Shown: positions 8,270 through 16,948 of the stretch, one piece after another
Position numbering within the stretch: the first letter of the stretch is position 1
Layout of the letters: the number at the start of each line of letters is the position of its first letter
NCBI GenBank assembly: GCA_024235675.1
Contig: JACKLZ010000002.1
Span: 990,001 to 1,054,000 of the forward strand
Origin: Zoogloeaceae bacterium
Lineage (GTDB): Bacteria > Pseudomonadota > Gammaproteobacteria > Burkholderiales > Rhodocyclaceae
DNA length: 64,000 bases
Reading direction: 5' to 3'
Position numbers and translations under genes: made by a program
Notes under the pieces: generated by a model
The model's input: only the letters and a program-made list of their open reading frames with translations
Told to the model about the DNA's origin: nothing
Database searches by the model: none

Positions 8270-10426
8270 TCAAGCCTTGCGAGCCTTCCGGACCTGGGCC
8301 AGCACTTCGCGAGCCGCAGTCTGGATGGGCGTACCCGGACCAAAAATACCCTTCGCGCCCGCGCTGCGCAACGCATCGTAGTCCTGCGCAGGAATCACGC
8401 CGCCGACAAACACGATGATGTCGTCTGCGCCCTGCGCCTTGAGGTGCTTGATGATTTCGGGCACCAGCGTCTTGTGACCGGCGGCCAGGCTGGAACAGCC
8501 CACCGCGTGCACATCGTTCTCGACGGCGTGGCGTGCGGCCTCTTCCGGCGTCTGGAAAAGCGGCCCGATGTCGATATCAAAGCCGAGGTCGGCAAAGGCC
8601 GAGGCCACCACTTTGGCGCCACGGTCGTGGCCGTCCTGACCGAGCTTGGCGATCATGATGCGTGGGCGGCGGCCCTCTTCGGCCACAAAGGCTTCGATGT
8701 CGGCCTTCAGGGCCTTCCAGTCATCCTGCTCTTCAACCACGGCGCCATACACTCCCGAAACAACCTGCGGATTCGCGCGGAAGCGGCCCCACTCGGCTTC
8801 CAGCGCATCGGACACTTCGCCTACCGTGGCGCGCAGGCGCATGGCCTTGACGGCCAGATCGAGCAGATTGCCCTCGCCGGTCTTTGCGCATTCGGTCAGC
8901 GCCGCGAGCGCGCCATCAACACCGGCCTGATCACGCGTGGCGCGGATCGCCTTGAGACGCGCCACTTGCGAGTCGCGCACCGCATGGTTGTCGATGTCGA
9001 GAATCTCGATCGGATCTTCCTTGGCCAGCTTGTACTTGTTGACCCCGACGATCACGTCCTTGCCCGAGTCGATGCGCGCCTGCTTCTCGGCGGCACACTC
9101 CTCGATCTTCATCTTCGCCCAGCCGGCCTCGACCGCCTTGGTCATGCCGCCCATGGCTTCGATCTCTTCGATGATCGCCCATGCCTTGTCGGCCATTTCC
9201 TGGGTGAGCGATTCCATCATGTAGGAGCCGGCCCACGGATCGACCACACTGGTGATGTGAGTCTCTTCCTGAATCAGGATCTGCGTATTGCGGGCGATGC
9301 GCGACGAAAATTCGGTCGGCAGGGCAATGGCTTCGTCCAGCGCATTGGTGTGCAAGGACTGCGTGCCGCCAAACACCGCGGCCATCGCCTCGATGGTGGT
9401 GCGCACCACGTTGTTGTACGGGTCCTGCTCGGTCAGCGACCAGCCAGAGGTCTGGCTGTGCGTGCGCAGCATCAGCGACTTTTCGCTCTTCGGGTTGAAC
9501 TGCTTCATGATCCGCCACCACAGCAGACGCGCGGCGCGCATCTTGGCGATTTCAAGGTAGAAGTTCATGCCCACTGCCCAGAAGAAGGACAGCCGGCCGG
9601 CGAACTTGTCGACGTCCATGCCGCTGGCGATACCCGTGCGCACATACTCCAGACCGTCGGCCAGCGTGAAAGCCAGCTCGATAGCCTGGTTCGCGCCCGC
9701 TTCCTGGATGTGGTAGCCGGAGATCGAGATCGAGTTGAACTTCGGCATGTGCTGCGCGGTGTAGCCGAAGATGTCGGCGATGATCTTCATCGACGGGGTG
9801 GGCGGATAGATATAGGTGTTCCGCACCATGAATTCTTTCAGGATGTCGTTCTGGATCGTGCCCGAGAGCTTGTCCTGGCTCACGCCCTGCTCTTCGGCGG
9901 CCACGATGTAACCGGCCAGAATCGGCAGCACGGCGCCGTTCATGGTCATCGACACCGAGACCTTGTCGAGCGGAATGCTGTCGAACAGGATCTTCATGTC
10001 TTCGACCGAATCGATCGCCACGCCGGCCTTGCCAACGTCGCCGGTCACGCGCGGGTTGTCCGAATCGTAACCACGGTGCGTGGCCAGATCGAAGGCCACC
10101 GACACGCCCTGACCACCGGCGGCCAGCGCCTTGCGGTAGAAGGCGTTGGAGGCTTCGGCGGTCGAGAAACCCGCGTACTGACGGATGGTCCAGGGACGGC
10201 CCGCGTACATCGTCGCCTGCGGACCACGCACATACGGTGCGAAGCCCGGCAAGGTGTTGGCGTAGGCCAGCCCCGCCACATCCTCGGCGGTATACAAGGG
10301 CTTGACGACGATGCCTTCCGGCGTCGTCCAGTTCAGCGATGCAGGATCATTACCCGGGGCGGTCTTGGCCGCGGCTTTGTACCAATCATCCAGTGAGTAC
10401 TGGGGAGTCTCAGGCGCCTTTGACAT
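8270..10426 (-). CDS. scpA: Methylmalonyl-CoA mutase, single-chain adenosylcobalamin enzyme
   Basis: 718 residues from the ATG at 10426, chosen because AGAGGT precedes it; a longer frame to 10519 adds sequence foreign to the family. The N-terminal barrel binds the acyl-CoA. The C-terminal cobalamin domain carries DGHDRG, the DxHxxG signature whose histidine ligates cobalt. Both domains are in one chain, as in ScpA or the human enzyme, not an MutA/MutB split. Converts (R)-methylmalonyl-CoA to succinyl-CoA. It is first in the operon with meaB, pccB and pccA. No methylmalonyl-CoA epimerase gene was seen in the window. Confidence 0.93.
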   Translation of the reverse strand: MSKAPETPQYSLDDWYKAAAKTAPGNDPASLNWTTPEGIVVKPLYTAEDVAGLAYANTLPGFAPYVRGPQATMYAGRPWTIRQYAGFSTAEASNAFYRKALAAGGQGVSVAFDLATHRGYDSDNPRVTGDVGKAGVAIDSVEDMKILFDSIPLDKVSVSMTMNGAVLPILAGYIVAAEEQGVSQDKLSGTIQNDILKEFMVRNTYIYPPTPSMKIIADIFGYTAQHMPKFNSISISGYHIQEAGANQAIELAFTLADGLEYVRTGIASGMDVDKFAGRLSFFWAVGMNFYLEIAKMRAARLLWWRIMKQFNPKSEKSLMLRTHSQTSGWSLTEQDPYNNVVRTTIEAMAAVFGGTQSLHTNALDEAIALPTEFSSRIARNTQILIQEETHITSVVDPWAGSYMMESLTQEMADKAWAIIEEIEAMGGMTKAVEAGWAKMKIEECAAEKQARIDSGKDVIVGVNKYKLAKEDPIEILDIDNHAVRDSQVARLKAIRATRDQAGVDGALAALTECAKTGEGNLLDLAVKAMRLRATVGEVSDALEAEWGRFRANPQVVSGVYGAVVEEQDDWKALKADIEAFVAEEGRRPRIMIAKLGQDGHDRGAKVVASAFADLGFDIDIGPLFQTPEEAARHAVENDVHAVGCSSLAAGHKTLVPEIIKHLKAQGADDIIVFVGGVIPAQDYDALRSAGAKGIFGPGTPIQTAAREVLAQVRKARKA

Positions 10427-10627
10427 GCTTACCTCTCTGATCTGCGAAGCGGGGCCGATTTCGCGGCCCCGCGTGGTATCTGCGTGGTGGTTTGCGGCGA
10501 CTGCGCCGCCCGCGATCAACGCGGGCGGCCGTCGGCGCCCTGCACTAGCATCCCTCCCTCTCCGCCGCCGAAGCGACGCCCTCTTTGTGTCCGGACACTG
10601 CGCAGGATTTTAACTTGCAATGCAGCA

Positions 10628-10657
10628 ATAATACTTTATCCATAATTATGAATGCAA
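10628..10657 (-). promoter_or_regulatory. Likely sigma70 promoter of the mcm operon with a palindrome in the spacer
   Basis: On the minus strand TTGCAT (10657-10652) and TATTAT (10633-10628) are separated by 18 bases. The spacer holds ATCCATAATTATGAAT (10638-10653), a 16-bp palindrome with one mismatched pair. A factor bound there would block RNA polymerase. The divergent GntR gene is the obvious candidate. The rest of the 10427-10824 gap shows no gene and implies an mcm leader of about 190 bases. Confidence 0.5.
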
Positions 10658-10824
10658 GCCTAATCGGATTCGCGCTATCATGCAACATATTAGCCGGGGC
10701 ATCCATTCAAGCCCGGCTTGCTCACAGGGTTTCATATGCGCTCAATGTCATTGTATGCAAAGGACGCCGTGTTGCCCACCGCGCCAACACGGCCATTGTC
10801 ACTCCACCAGGAGACCCGGGTTTT

Positions 10825-11496
10825 ATGACCGCCTCTCGCATCGCGCCCATGGCGCTCTATCAAGAAGTGGCTGAACGCCTGCGCGAGCGGATCTTTGCCC
10901 ACGAGCTCAAGCCTGGCGCCTGGATTGACGAACAGGCGCTGACCGAGCACTACGGCATCTCCCGCACGCCGCTACGCGAAGCGCTCAAGGTGCTGGCCTC
11001 CGAAGGCCTGGTCACGCTCAAGCCGCGCCGTGGCTGCTACGTGACCGAAATTTCAGAGCGCGATCTGGACGAGATCTTCACCGTCATGGGTTTGCTCGAA
11101 GGCCAGTGCGCGCGCGATGCCACCACCCGCGCCAGCGCAGCCGACCTGAAACAACTGGAGAAAATCCATGCAGATCTCGAGCGCGCCGCCGCGACCAGCG
11201 ACATCAACGGCTATTTCGAGGCCAATCAGGCCTTCCACCAGCAAGTGCAGCGCATCGCCGACAACCACTGGTTGCAGCATGTGATCGACGATCTTCGCAA
11301 AGTGATCAAACTCTCGCGTCACCACTCGCTGTTCAGCGATGGCCGGCTTGAGCAGTCGCTGACCGAACACCGCCTGATTCTCAAGGCCATGCTGACCCGC
11401 AGCGCCGATGGCGCCGATCTGGCCATGCGCGAACACATCGCCAGCGGACGCCGGGCACTCGCGCGGATCGCCGCCTCACGCACCGAGGCCGCCTGA
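10825..11496 (+). CDS. GntR-family (FCD/FadR-type) transcriptional regulator
   Basis: 223 residues from the ATG at 10825, preceded by CAGGAGA; the frame continues upstream to 10585 but without family-like sequence. An N-terminal winged helix (YQEVAERLRERIF; HYGISRTPLREALKVLASEG) is followed by an FCD ligand-binding domain with the expected His/Asp/Glu-rich helices (NQAFHQQVQRIADN). FCD regulators usually bind organic acids. Divergent from mcm-meaB-pccBA with a palindrome between them, so control of propionyl-CoA metabolism is likely. The effector is not known. Confidence 0.85.
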   Translation: MTASRIAPMALYQEVAERLRERIFAHELKPGAWIDEQALTEHYGISRTPLREALKVLASEGLVTLKPRRGCYVTEISERDLDEIFTVMGLLEGQCARDATTRASAADLKQLEKIHADLERAAATSDINGYFEANQAFHQQVQRIADNHWLQHVIDDLRKVIKLSRHHSLFSDGRLEQSLTEHRLILKAMLTRSADGADLAMREHIASGRRALARIAASRTEAA

Positions 11497-11518
11497 GCGA
11501 CCTCGGCCACGGCACGCC

Positions 11519-13711
11519 TCAGTAGGGCTGGCCGAACTGCAAATAAAAGCGCAGTTCATTGAGCTCGGGCGAGATGCCCGCGCCGAGGTACAAGGGCCCC
11601 AGCACCGTATCCGCCCCGACGAACAACGAGACCGATCGGTAAACCCCAGCATCCGCCTGCGCCGACGCGTAGGCCCGCAAACTGGCCCATTCGTAGGTCG
11701 CGCCCATGTACACGCCCCGCCCCAATGAATCGGGCAGCTTGCTGATACGGCGGTAGTACGCCCCCCGCAGCAGGAATACCTGGTCGGCAGTGAGCTCGCC
11801 ATAGCGATAACCCGACAACAGGAACGGACCGCCGAGCAGCGTACGCGCCACGGCCGGCAAGTCGCGGTCGGGACTGCCGGACACCAGCGCGCCGATCTGC
11901 GCGCTGTGCTCACGATACGACAGCGCGGCGGAACCATCGAGCGCCGTCAGCGTGTAATCCTGATCGCTGCCGAAACGCTCGTGATGACGCTCCACCCGGA
12001 ACCGCGCCGCATAGCCGCGCCGCGGGAAGAACGGGCTGTCAAGCCGGTCCAGCGTTGCAGACGCTTCCAGCCAGCCGGTGTGCAAGTCGACCGCAGGGTA
12101 CAAGGCCAGACCCGCCAGCACCTCAGCGCGCTGCGTACCTCGGCGAAGCCCCATCCGCATCTCGCCCCACGCGCCGACCTCATAGCCCAGATCCAGCCCC
12201 ACCGTCCGCTCGCGAACCTTGTAATCCGCGAGTTTCTGGCCGTCGTCATACACCGGCAATGCGCGGGTTTGCAGCTCGACCGATGGCGCCACAAACCACG
12301 CCGCATTCAACCCCAGCGGTTGATAGAGTTCGGCGCGGAAGCGGTTGGTCGTCCCGAGCTGCACATCGGCATCGAGCCGCGCACCCCAACGGTTCAGCCA
12401 GCGCCGCGACACACCGGCATACAATCCGACCGCGCCGTCGCCTTCGAAGTCAGCCGACAAGCCACCACCAAAACGCAGAAAGGTCGGGCCCCAGGACTTT
12501 TCCGCCGCCTCGATCCGCAGATCGGCCACGGCGCCATCACGCACCAGGCTGTAGCGCAAACGCTCGAAATCGCCGCCGCTGTACAGGTCATCGATCTGCG
12601 TTTCGAGCGCCTCGCGATCCAGTGGCTGACGTTTCAGCCCCCGCAGGCGCGCCGCCACCGCCTCCGGCGACACATAGCGCAAGCCATCGACCACCACCTC
12701 GCGGATGACCGGCTCGGGCACACGCCAGCGCGCCTCCCGCTGACGCTGCCACGCGGCGAAAGTCTCAGCATCCACGCTGAAGCGCGCCAGATCGGCCGCC
12801 GCCTGTTGCGCCGCCGCCTCGCCGAGCGGAATGGTATCGAGCACACGATCGAAATCCATCGAGGTGATCGTGCCGAGGTCGACCTGCACCAGCGCATCAT
12901 CCGGGCCCAGTTGGGCCAATTGCTGCGCCACGTTCTGCTCAAGCGCCAGATTGATCGCCTGCAACACAATATCCGTGGCCGATTGCAGGCGGTCCCGCGC
13001 CATGGGCGGCGTACCGAGGTTCACCGCGATCACCCGCGAACCGCACAAGCCCCGCCCCTGATCCACCGGCAAATTAAGTACCAATCCGCCATCGACCAAC
13101 AGGCGCCCGTCGCGCTCGATCGGCAGAAAGACACCCGGCACGGCCATGCTGGCGCGCATCGCCCGCCACAACGGCCCGTTGTCGAGCACCACCAGCGCGC
13201 CCGTCTCCAGGTCGGTCGCCATGGCGCGAAAAGGCAAGGCCAACGCGTCAAAATTGGTCAGCTCGTCGGCCGAGCCGATCAAGCGCTGCAGAAAGCGATC
13301 CAGCTCCTGCCCGGCGATCGCGCTATGCGGCAAGAGCACGCGACCGCTGCCATAGCCCAGCGACACCGCGCTGCGGTTACGCGAGGCGTCCTGTTTTTCG
13401 CGAAAGGGCTGCTGGTCGCGCGCCACGGTGTTGGCAAAAATGGTATCCCAGTCGGCGGCGCGCACCAGGCGTTCCATCTTGTCCAGCGGCACGCCCGCCG
13501 CGTAAGCGGCCGCGACGATCGCACCCATACTCGTACCGACCACGCAATCCACGGGAATGCGCATTTGCTCCATCACCTTGAGCACACCAATGTGCGCCAC
13601 GCCGCGGGCGCCGCCCCCGGACAGCACCAGCGCCACACCGCTCTGTTCGGCAGTGGCCGGCAGGGACAACGCCATGCTGAGCATCAGCATTCCGACAAAA
13701 CGATGAAACAT
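11519..13711 (-). CDS. Patatin-like phospholipase with POTRA and outer-membrane barrel (PlpD-like)
   Basis: About 730 residues. A signal peptide (residues 1-22 or so, ending PATAEQ) is followed by a patatin domain: glycine-rich oxyanion loop SGGGARG, nucleophile elbow GTSMG and the catalytic Asp in DGG. A POTRA-like segment near VVDGLRYVSPEAVAARLRG leads into a 16-strand-type surface antigen barrel that ends in an aromatic-rich strand. This order matches the type Vd autotransporter PlpD, a secreted lipase. Starts at 13726 (GTG) or 13711 (ATG) are both possible; 13711 gives the more typical signal peptide. Convergent with the GntR gene. Substrate and surface release are inferred from the family. 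Confidence 0.85.
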   Translation of the reverse strand: MFHRFVGMLMLSMALSLPATAEQSGVALVLSGGGARGVAHIGVLKVMEQMRIPVDCVVGTSMGAIVAAAYAAGVPLDKMERLVRAADWDTIFANTVARDQQPFREKQDASRNRSAVSLGYGSGRVLLPHSAIAGQELDRFLQRLIGSADELTNFDALALPFRAMATDLETGALVVLDNGPLWRAMRASMAVPGVFLPIERDGRLLVDGGLVLNLPVDQGRGLCGSRVIAVNLGTPPMARDRLQSATDIVLQAINLALEQNVAQQLAQLGPDDALVQVDLGTITSMDFDRVLDTIPLGEAAAQQAAADLARFSVDAETFAAWQRQREARWRVPEPVIREVVVDGLRYVSPEAVAARLRGLKRQPLDREALETQIDDLYSGGDFERLRYSLVRDGAVADLRIEAAEKSWGPTFLRFGGGLSADFEGDGAVGLYAGVSRRWLNRWGARLDADVQLGTTNRFRAELYQPLGLNAAWFVAPSVELQTRALPVYDDGQKLADYKVRERTVGLDLGYEVGAWGEMRMGLRRGTQRAEVLAGLALYPAVDLHTGWLEASATLDRLDSPFFPRRGYAARFRVERHHERFGSDQDYTLTALDGSAALSYREHSAQIGALVSGSPDRDLPAVARTLLGGPFLLSGYRYGELTADQVFLLRGAYYRRISKLPDSLGRGVYMGATYEWASLRAYASAQADAGVYRSVSLFVGADTVLGPLYLGAGISPELNELRFYLQFGQPY

Positions 13712-13768
13712 GAATTCGACCCGCACACCAGACAGGCCGCCAGTCTAGCGGCTCACCCGGTTAACGAA

Positions 13769-13799
13769 AAACCCCGGCCGATGCTGCTGGCCGGGGTTG
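13769..13799 (-). terminator. Terminator after actP
   Basis: AACCCCGGCC pairs with GGCCGGGGTT around a 9-base loop. On the minus strand it runs into GTTTTTCG and lies just past the actP stop at 13835. Confidence 0.75.
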
Positions 13800-13834
13800 T
13801 TGTTGCAGCGCGACAGTAACGCCGCGCAATACCG

Positions 13835-15511
13835 TCAGTGCGAAGACGCCGAGGCAGCCCCCAGACCCGTCTGAGCTCGCACATATTGATCGCCAAAGGC
13901 GTCGCGCTCGGCTTCTGCCTCGCGGCTCGTATCCATGTTCGACACGATGATCGTCGCCAGGAAAGCCAGCGGCATCGAGAACAAGGCCGGCTGGGTGTAG
14001 GGGAACAGCGGTGCGCCATACCCGAACACATCCACCCACACCGACTTGGACAAGACCACCAGCGTCACCGCCGAGAACAGGCCAAGATAGCCGCCGGCCA
14101 GCGCGCCACGCGTGGTCAAGCCCTTCCAGTACATGGAGAGGATCAGCACCGGGAAGTTGGCCGACGCCGCCACACCGAAGGCCAACGCCACCATGAAGGC
14201 GACGTTCATCTTCTCGAAGGCCAGGCCCAACAGCACGGCCACGATCCCGAGACCGATGGTCGCGAACTTGGACATGCGCAGTTCTGCCTTCTCGGTTGCC
14301 TTGCCCTTCATGATCACCCGCGAGTAGATGTCGTGGGAGATCGCCGATGCGCCGGCCAGTGCCAACCCCGACACCACGGCCAGAATGGTCGCGAAGGCCA
14401 CGGCCGACAGGAAGCCGAGCAGAATGTCGCCGCCGACCGCCTTGGCCAGGTGCATGGCCACCATGTTGCCGCCGCCGATAATGGCGCCGCCAATGTCGCC
14501 GCCTTCGAAGTACTCGGGGTTCTGACCGACGATGATGATCGCGGCCAGGCCCATCAAGGCCACCACGTTAAAGAAGTAGGCCACGATACCCGAGGCGTAG
14601 AGCACCGACTTGCGTGCTTCCTTGGCGTCGGTCACGGTAAAGAAACGCATCAGGATGTGCGGCAGACCGGCCGTACCAAACATCAGGCCAAGACCCAGCG
14701 AGATCGCGGTCACCGGATCGGCCAGCAGGCTCCCCGGTGCGAGCAGCTTGGTGCCCAGCTTGTGCACGTCGATGGCGCGCGTGGTCAGCTCGTCAAAGCT
14801 GAAGTGGAACTGGGTCATCGCCAGAATCACCACCGTCGTGCCACCAAACAGCAGCATGCCGGCCTTGATGATCTGCACCCAGGTGGTGGCCACCATGCCG
14901 CCGAAGGTGACATACACCATCATCAGCGCGCCAACCACGACCAGCGCAATGCCGTAATCGAGACCGAACAGCAGCTTGATCAGCTGACCCGCGCCAACCA
15001 TCTGTGCCACCAGGTAGAAGCACACCACGACCAGCGAGCTGATTGCCGCCATGGTGCGGACCTTGCCCTGATTAAGGCGATAGGCCGTGATGTCGGCAAA
15101 GGTGAACTTGCCCAGGTTGCGCAGGCGTTCGGCCATCAGAAACAGAATGACGGGCCAGCCCACGAAAAAGGCGATCATGTAGATGTAGGCATCGACCCCG
15201 CGGGTATACATCATGGCGGTCAGACCGAGCAGCGTGGCCGCCGACATGTAGTCACCGGCAATGGCCATTCCGTTCTGCGCACCGGTAATCCCGCCACCAG
15301 CGGTATAGAAATCCGCGGTCGACTTGGTGCGGCTGGCCGCCCAGTAGGTGATCGCCAACGTCATCAGCACGAAGATGAAGAACATGCCGATCGCGGTCAG
15401 GTTGATCGGTTGCTTGGAGGTCTGGCTGATGGCATCACCGGCAAAGGCCGACGAGGCAAACAGACCGGCGCTCAGCGCGAGCGAACGTACGGAACTCATG
15501 GCGCGCATCAT
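13835..15511 (-). CDS. actP: Cation:acetate symporter ActP (sodium:solute symporter family)
   Basis: 558 residues with an N-terminal signal-like helix and about 13 further hydrophobic segments. The sequence has the typical SSS start of the mature part (FIFVLMTLAITYWAASRTKS) and the TAGGGITGAQNGMAIAGDYM segment characteristic of ActP. Takes up acetate and other short monocarboxylates such as propionate. Its start overlaps the stop of the yjcH-like gene (ATGATG), so the two are translationally coupled, the standard yjcH-actP pair. No acs gene is adjacent. Acetate uptake fits with the malate synthase and propionyl-CoA genes in the window. Confidence 0.92.
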   Translation of the reverse strand: MMRAMSSVRSLALSAGLFASSAFAGDAISQTSKQPINLTAIGMFFIFVLMTLAITYWAASRTKSTADFYTAGGGITGAQNGMAIAGDYMSAATLLGLTAMMYTRGVDAYIYMIAFFVGWPVILFLMAERLRNLGKFTFADITAYRLNQGKVRTMAAISSLVVVCFYLVAQMVGAGQLIKLLFGLDYGIALVVVGALMMVYVTFGGMVATTWVQIIKAGMLLFGGTTVVILAMTQFHFSFDELTTRAIDVHKLGTKLLAPGSLLADPVTAISLGLGLMFGTAGLPHILMRFFTVTDAKEARKSVLYASGIVAYFFNVVALMGLAAIIIVGQNPEYFEGGDIGGAIIGGGNMVAMHLAKAVGGDILLGFLSAVAFATILAVVSGLALAGASAISHDIYSRVIMKGKATEKAELRMSKFATIGLGIVAVLLGLAFEKMNVAFMVALAFGVAASANFPVLILSMYWKGLTTRGALAGGYLGLFSAVTLVVLSKSVWVDVFGYGAPLFPYTQPALFSMPLAFLATIIVSNMDTSREAEAERDAFGDQYVRAQTGLGAASASSH

Positions 15512-15828
15512 TTGTCCTCCCGCGAAGCGGCATCGAGGATAGCCTTGTTCAGGTCATCGAACTCGCCATTGGCGCGGCGCACGTAAATCAGCGTCAACAC
15601 CCAGAACACGATGAATTGAAACAAACCGGCGAGGATGCCGATCGTGACGTTGCTACTGGCAAACGGACGCTGCGCGAGGAAGTCCGGCGCGAACGCCACC
15701 GCCAACACGAAGCTGAAGAAAACGATGAATACAATCGCTGACAGAAACCAAGCAAAACGCCCTCGAGTAGCTACCAACCGAGCGAACTGCGGGTTGTTGC
15801 GAATGCGAGCATAGGCAATGCTAGACAT
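15508..15828 (-). CDS. yjcH: DUF485 inner-membrane protein (YjcH-like)
   Basis: 106 residues from the ATG at 15828, preceded by GGAGGT at a proper distance; a longer frame to 15861 is not needed. Two hydrophobic segments (about residues 22-46 and 60-83) and the N-terminal pattern RNNPQFARLVATRGRFAW are typical of DUF485. The family is encoded upstream of ActP-type symporters and may be an accessory subunit, but its role is not established. It shares a 4-base overlap with actP. Confidence 0.88.
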   Translation of the reverse strand: MSSIAYARIRNNPQFARLVATRGRFAWFLSAIVFIVFFSFVLAVAFAPDFLAQRPFASSNVTIGILAGLFQFIVFWVLTLIYVRRANGEFDDLNKAILDAASREDK

Positions 15829-15992
15829 GTTGCGACCTCCCTTCCCTGAAAAAACCATCAAAAATGGTCAAGAGTCCGATTTGGTCGCGCAGGTGAGCCC
15901 GTGCGCCATCGGCGCTACGTGCACACTCCCTCGGTCCAACAACGGCCCAATATTATTTGCCGCGATTTAAACCGCGGTCATGTCATTGGCCG

Positions 15993-16006
15993 GATGATAT
16001 ATCATC
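15993..16006. promoter_or_regulatory. Perfect 14-bp palindrome GATGATATATCATC
   Basis: This AT-rich palindrome lies between yjcH (transcribed leftward) and the insertion sequence that starts at 16025. It resembles a dimeric-regulator operator. It lies about 165 bases upstream of the yjcH start, and before the insertion it probably lay close to the enoyl-CoA hydratase gene on the other side. Confidence 0.4.
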
Positions 16007-16024
16007 TACACGACTCCATACTAG

Positions 16025-16840
16025 GGCCTGTTCACAGTAGCCGAAATGTGTTCACATTCTGGAATTTGGGTGTGAGCAATGGATCGGCGAATGTTGAACG
16101 ACGCACAGTGGGCCCGTATCGAGGATCTGCTTCCGGGAAAGCCGACGGCCAAGGGTGGGCGAGCGGCAGATAACCGACGCTTCGTCGAGGCGGTGCTTTA
16201 TACGGCTCGAGTCGGAAATCCCTGGCGGGACTTGCCGACCGGGTTTGGTAACTGGCACTCGGTGTATGTGCGCTTCGCCCGTTGGGAAACATACGGAGTC
16301 TGGGATCGCATTGCCGAAACACTGCGCGGCGAGGCTGATCTGGAAGAGCTCTTTATCGACTCGACCATCGTTCGAGCTCACCAGCACTCGGCAGGCGCGC
16401 CCAAAAAAACGGTGGCGATCAAGCGATCGGCCGCTCGCGGGGTGGGCTGAGCACCAAGATCCACGCCAGTGTCGACGCGCTTGGCAATCCGCTGCGTCTG
16501 ATCCTGACCGGTGGGCAAGAAGCGGACGTCACGCAAGGGGCCCCGCTGATCGAGGCTATTCCGACCCGCGCCGTCATCGCCGACAAGGGATACGACAGCG
16601 ATGCGCTGATCGAAACGATTGAAGCCGCTGGCGCCCAAGCCATCATCCCACCGCGAAGCAATCGCACGACCCAGCGCTATACCGACTGGCACCGCTACAA
16701 AGCGCGAAACCTCGTCGAGCGCTTCTTCAACAGGCTTAAACAATTCCGGCGCCTCGCGACACGCTACGACAAGTTAGCTTCCCGGTTCAACGCCTTCTTG
16801 CATCTCGCATGCGCCTACATTTGGCTACTGTGAACACGCC
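16025..16840 (+). mobile_element. IS5-family (IS427-like) insertion sequence, complete
   Basis: The 816-base element is bounded by inverted repeats: 16025-16042 (GGCCTGTTCACAGTAGCC) matches the reverse complement of 16823-16840 with one mismatch. CTAG flanks both ends (16021-16024, 16841-16844). This could be a target duplication, but because CTAG is itself palindromic it could also be part of longer repeats. One DDE transposase, split over two frames, fills the element. Both ends and the coding sequence look intact, so the element may be active. Confidence 0.9.
16079..16833 (+). CDS. IS5-family transposase made by -1 frameshifting
   Basis: The first frame (16079-16450) gives the N-terminal domain with the first catalytic Asp in FIDSTIVRAH. 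A run of seven A residues (16403-16409, followed by C) is a classical slippery site. A -1 shift there gives KKNGGDQAIGRSRGG and continues to a TGA at 16831-16833, for 251 residues in total. The second part supplies the second Asp (ADKGYDSD) and the DDE Glu (NLVERFFNRLKQFRR). The stop codon lies inside the right inverted repeat. Split frames with a poly-A slip are known for the IS427 group, so this is probably programmed and not a decayed gene. Confidence 0.85.
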
Positions 16841-16948
16841 CTAGTGCGTATGGGTGTTTTTTTGCAGTTGCAGCAACTTATTGAATTTGGCCGACAAACG
16901 GCGGCTTCGGACGTGTTGCAACGCACAAATTTTTGATCGAGGTCAAGC

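Noticed and set aside
3543..8418. Very long open frames on the plus strand (over 700 and over 900 codons) opposite pccA, pccB and meaB
   Set aside because: They are antisense to well-conserved genes, have biased His/Arg/Gly-rich composition without domains and arise from GC-rich third positions.
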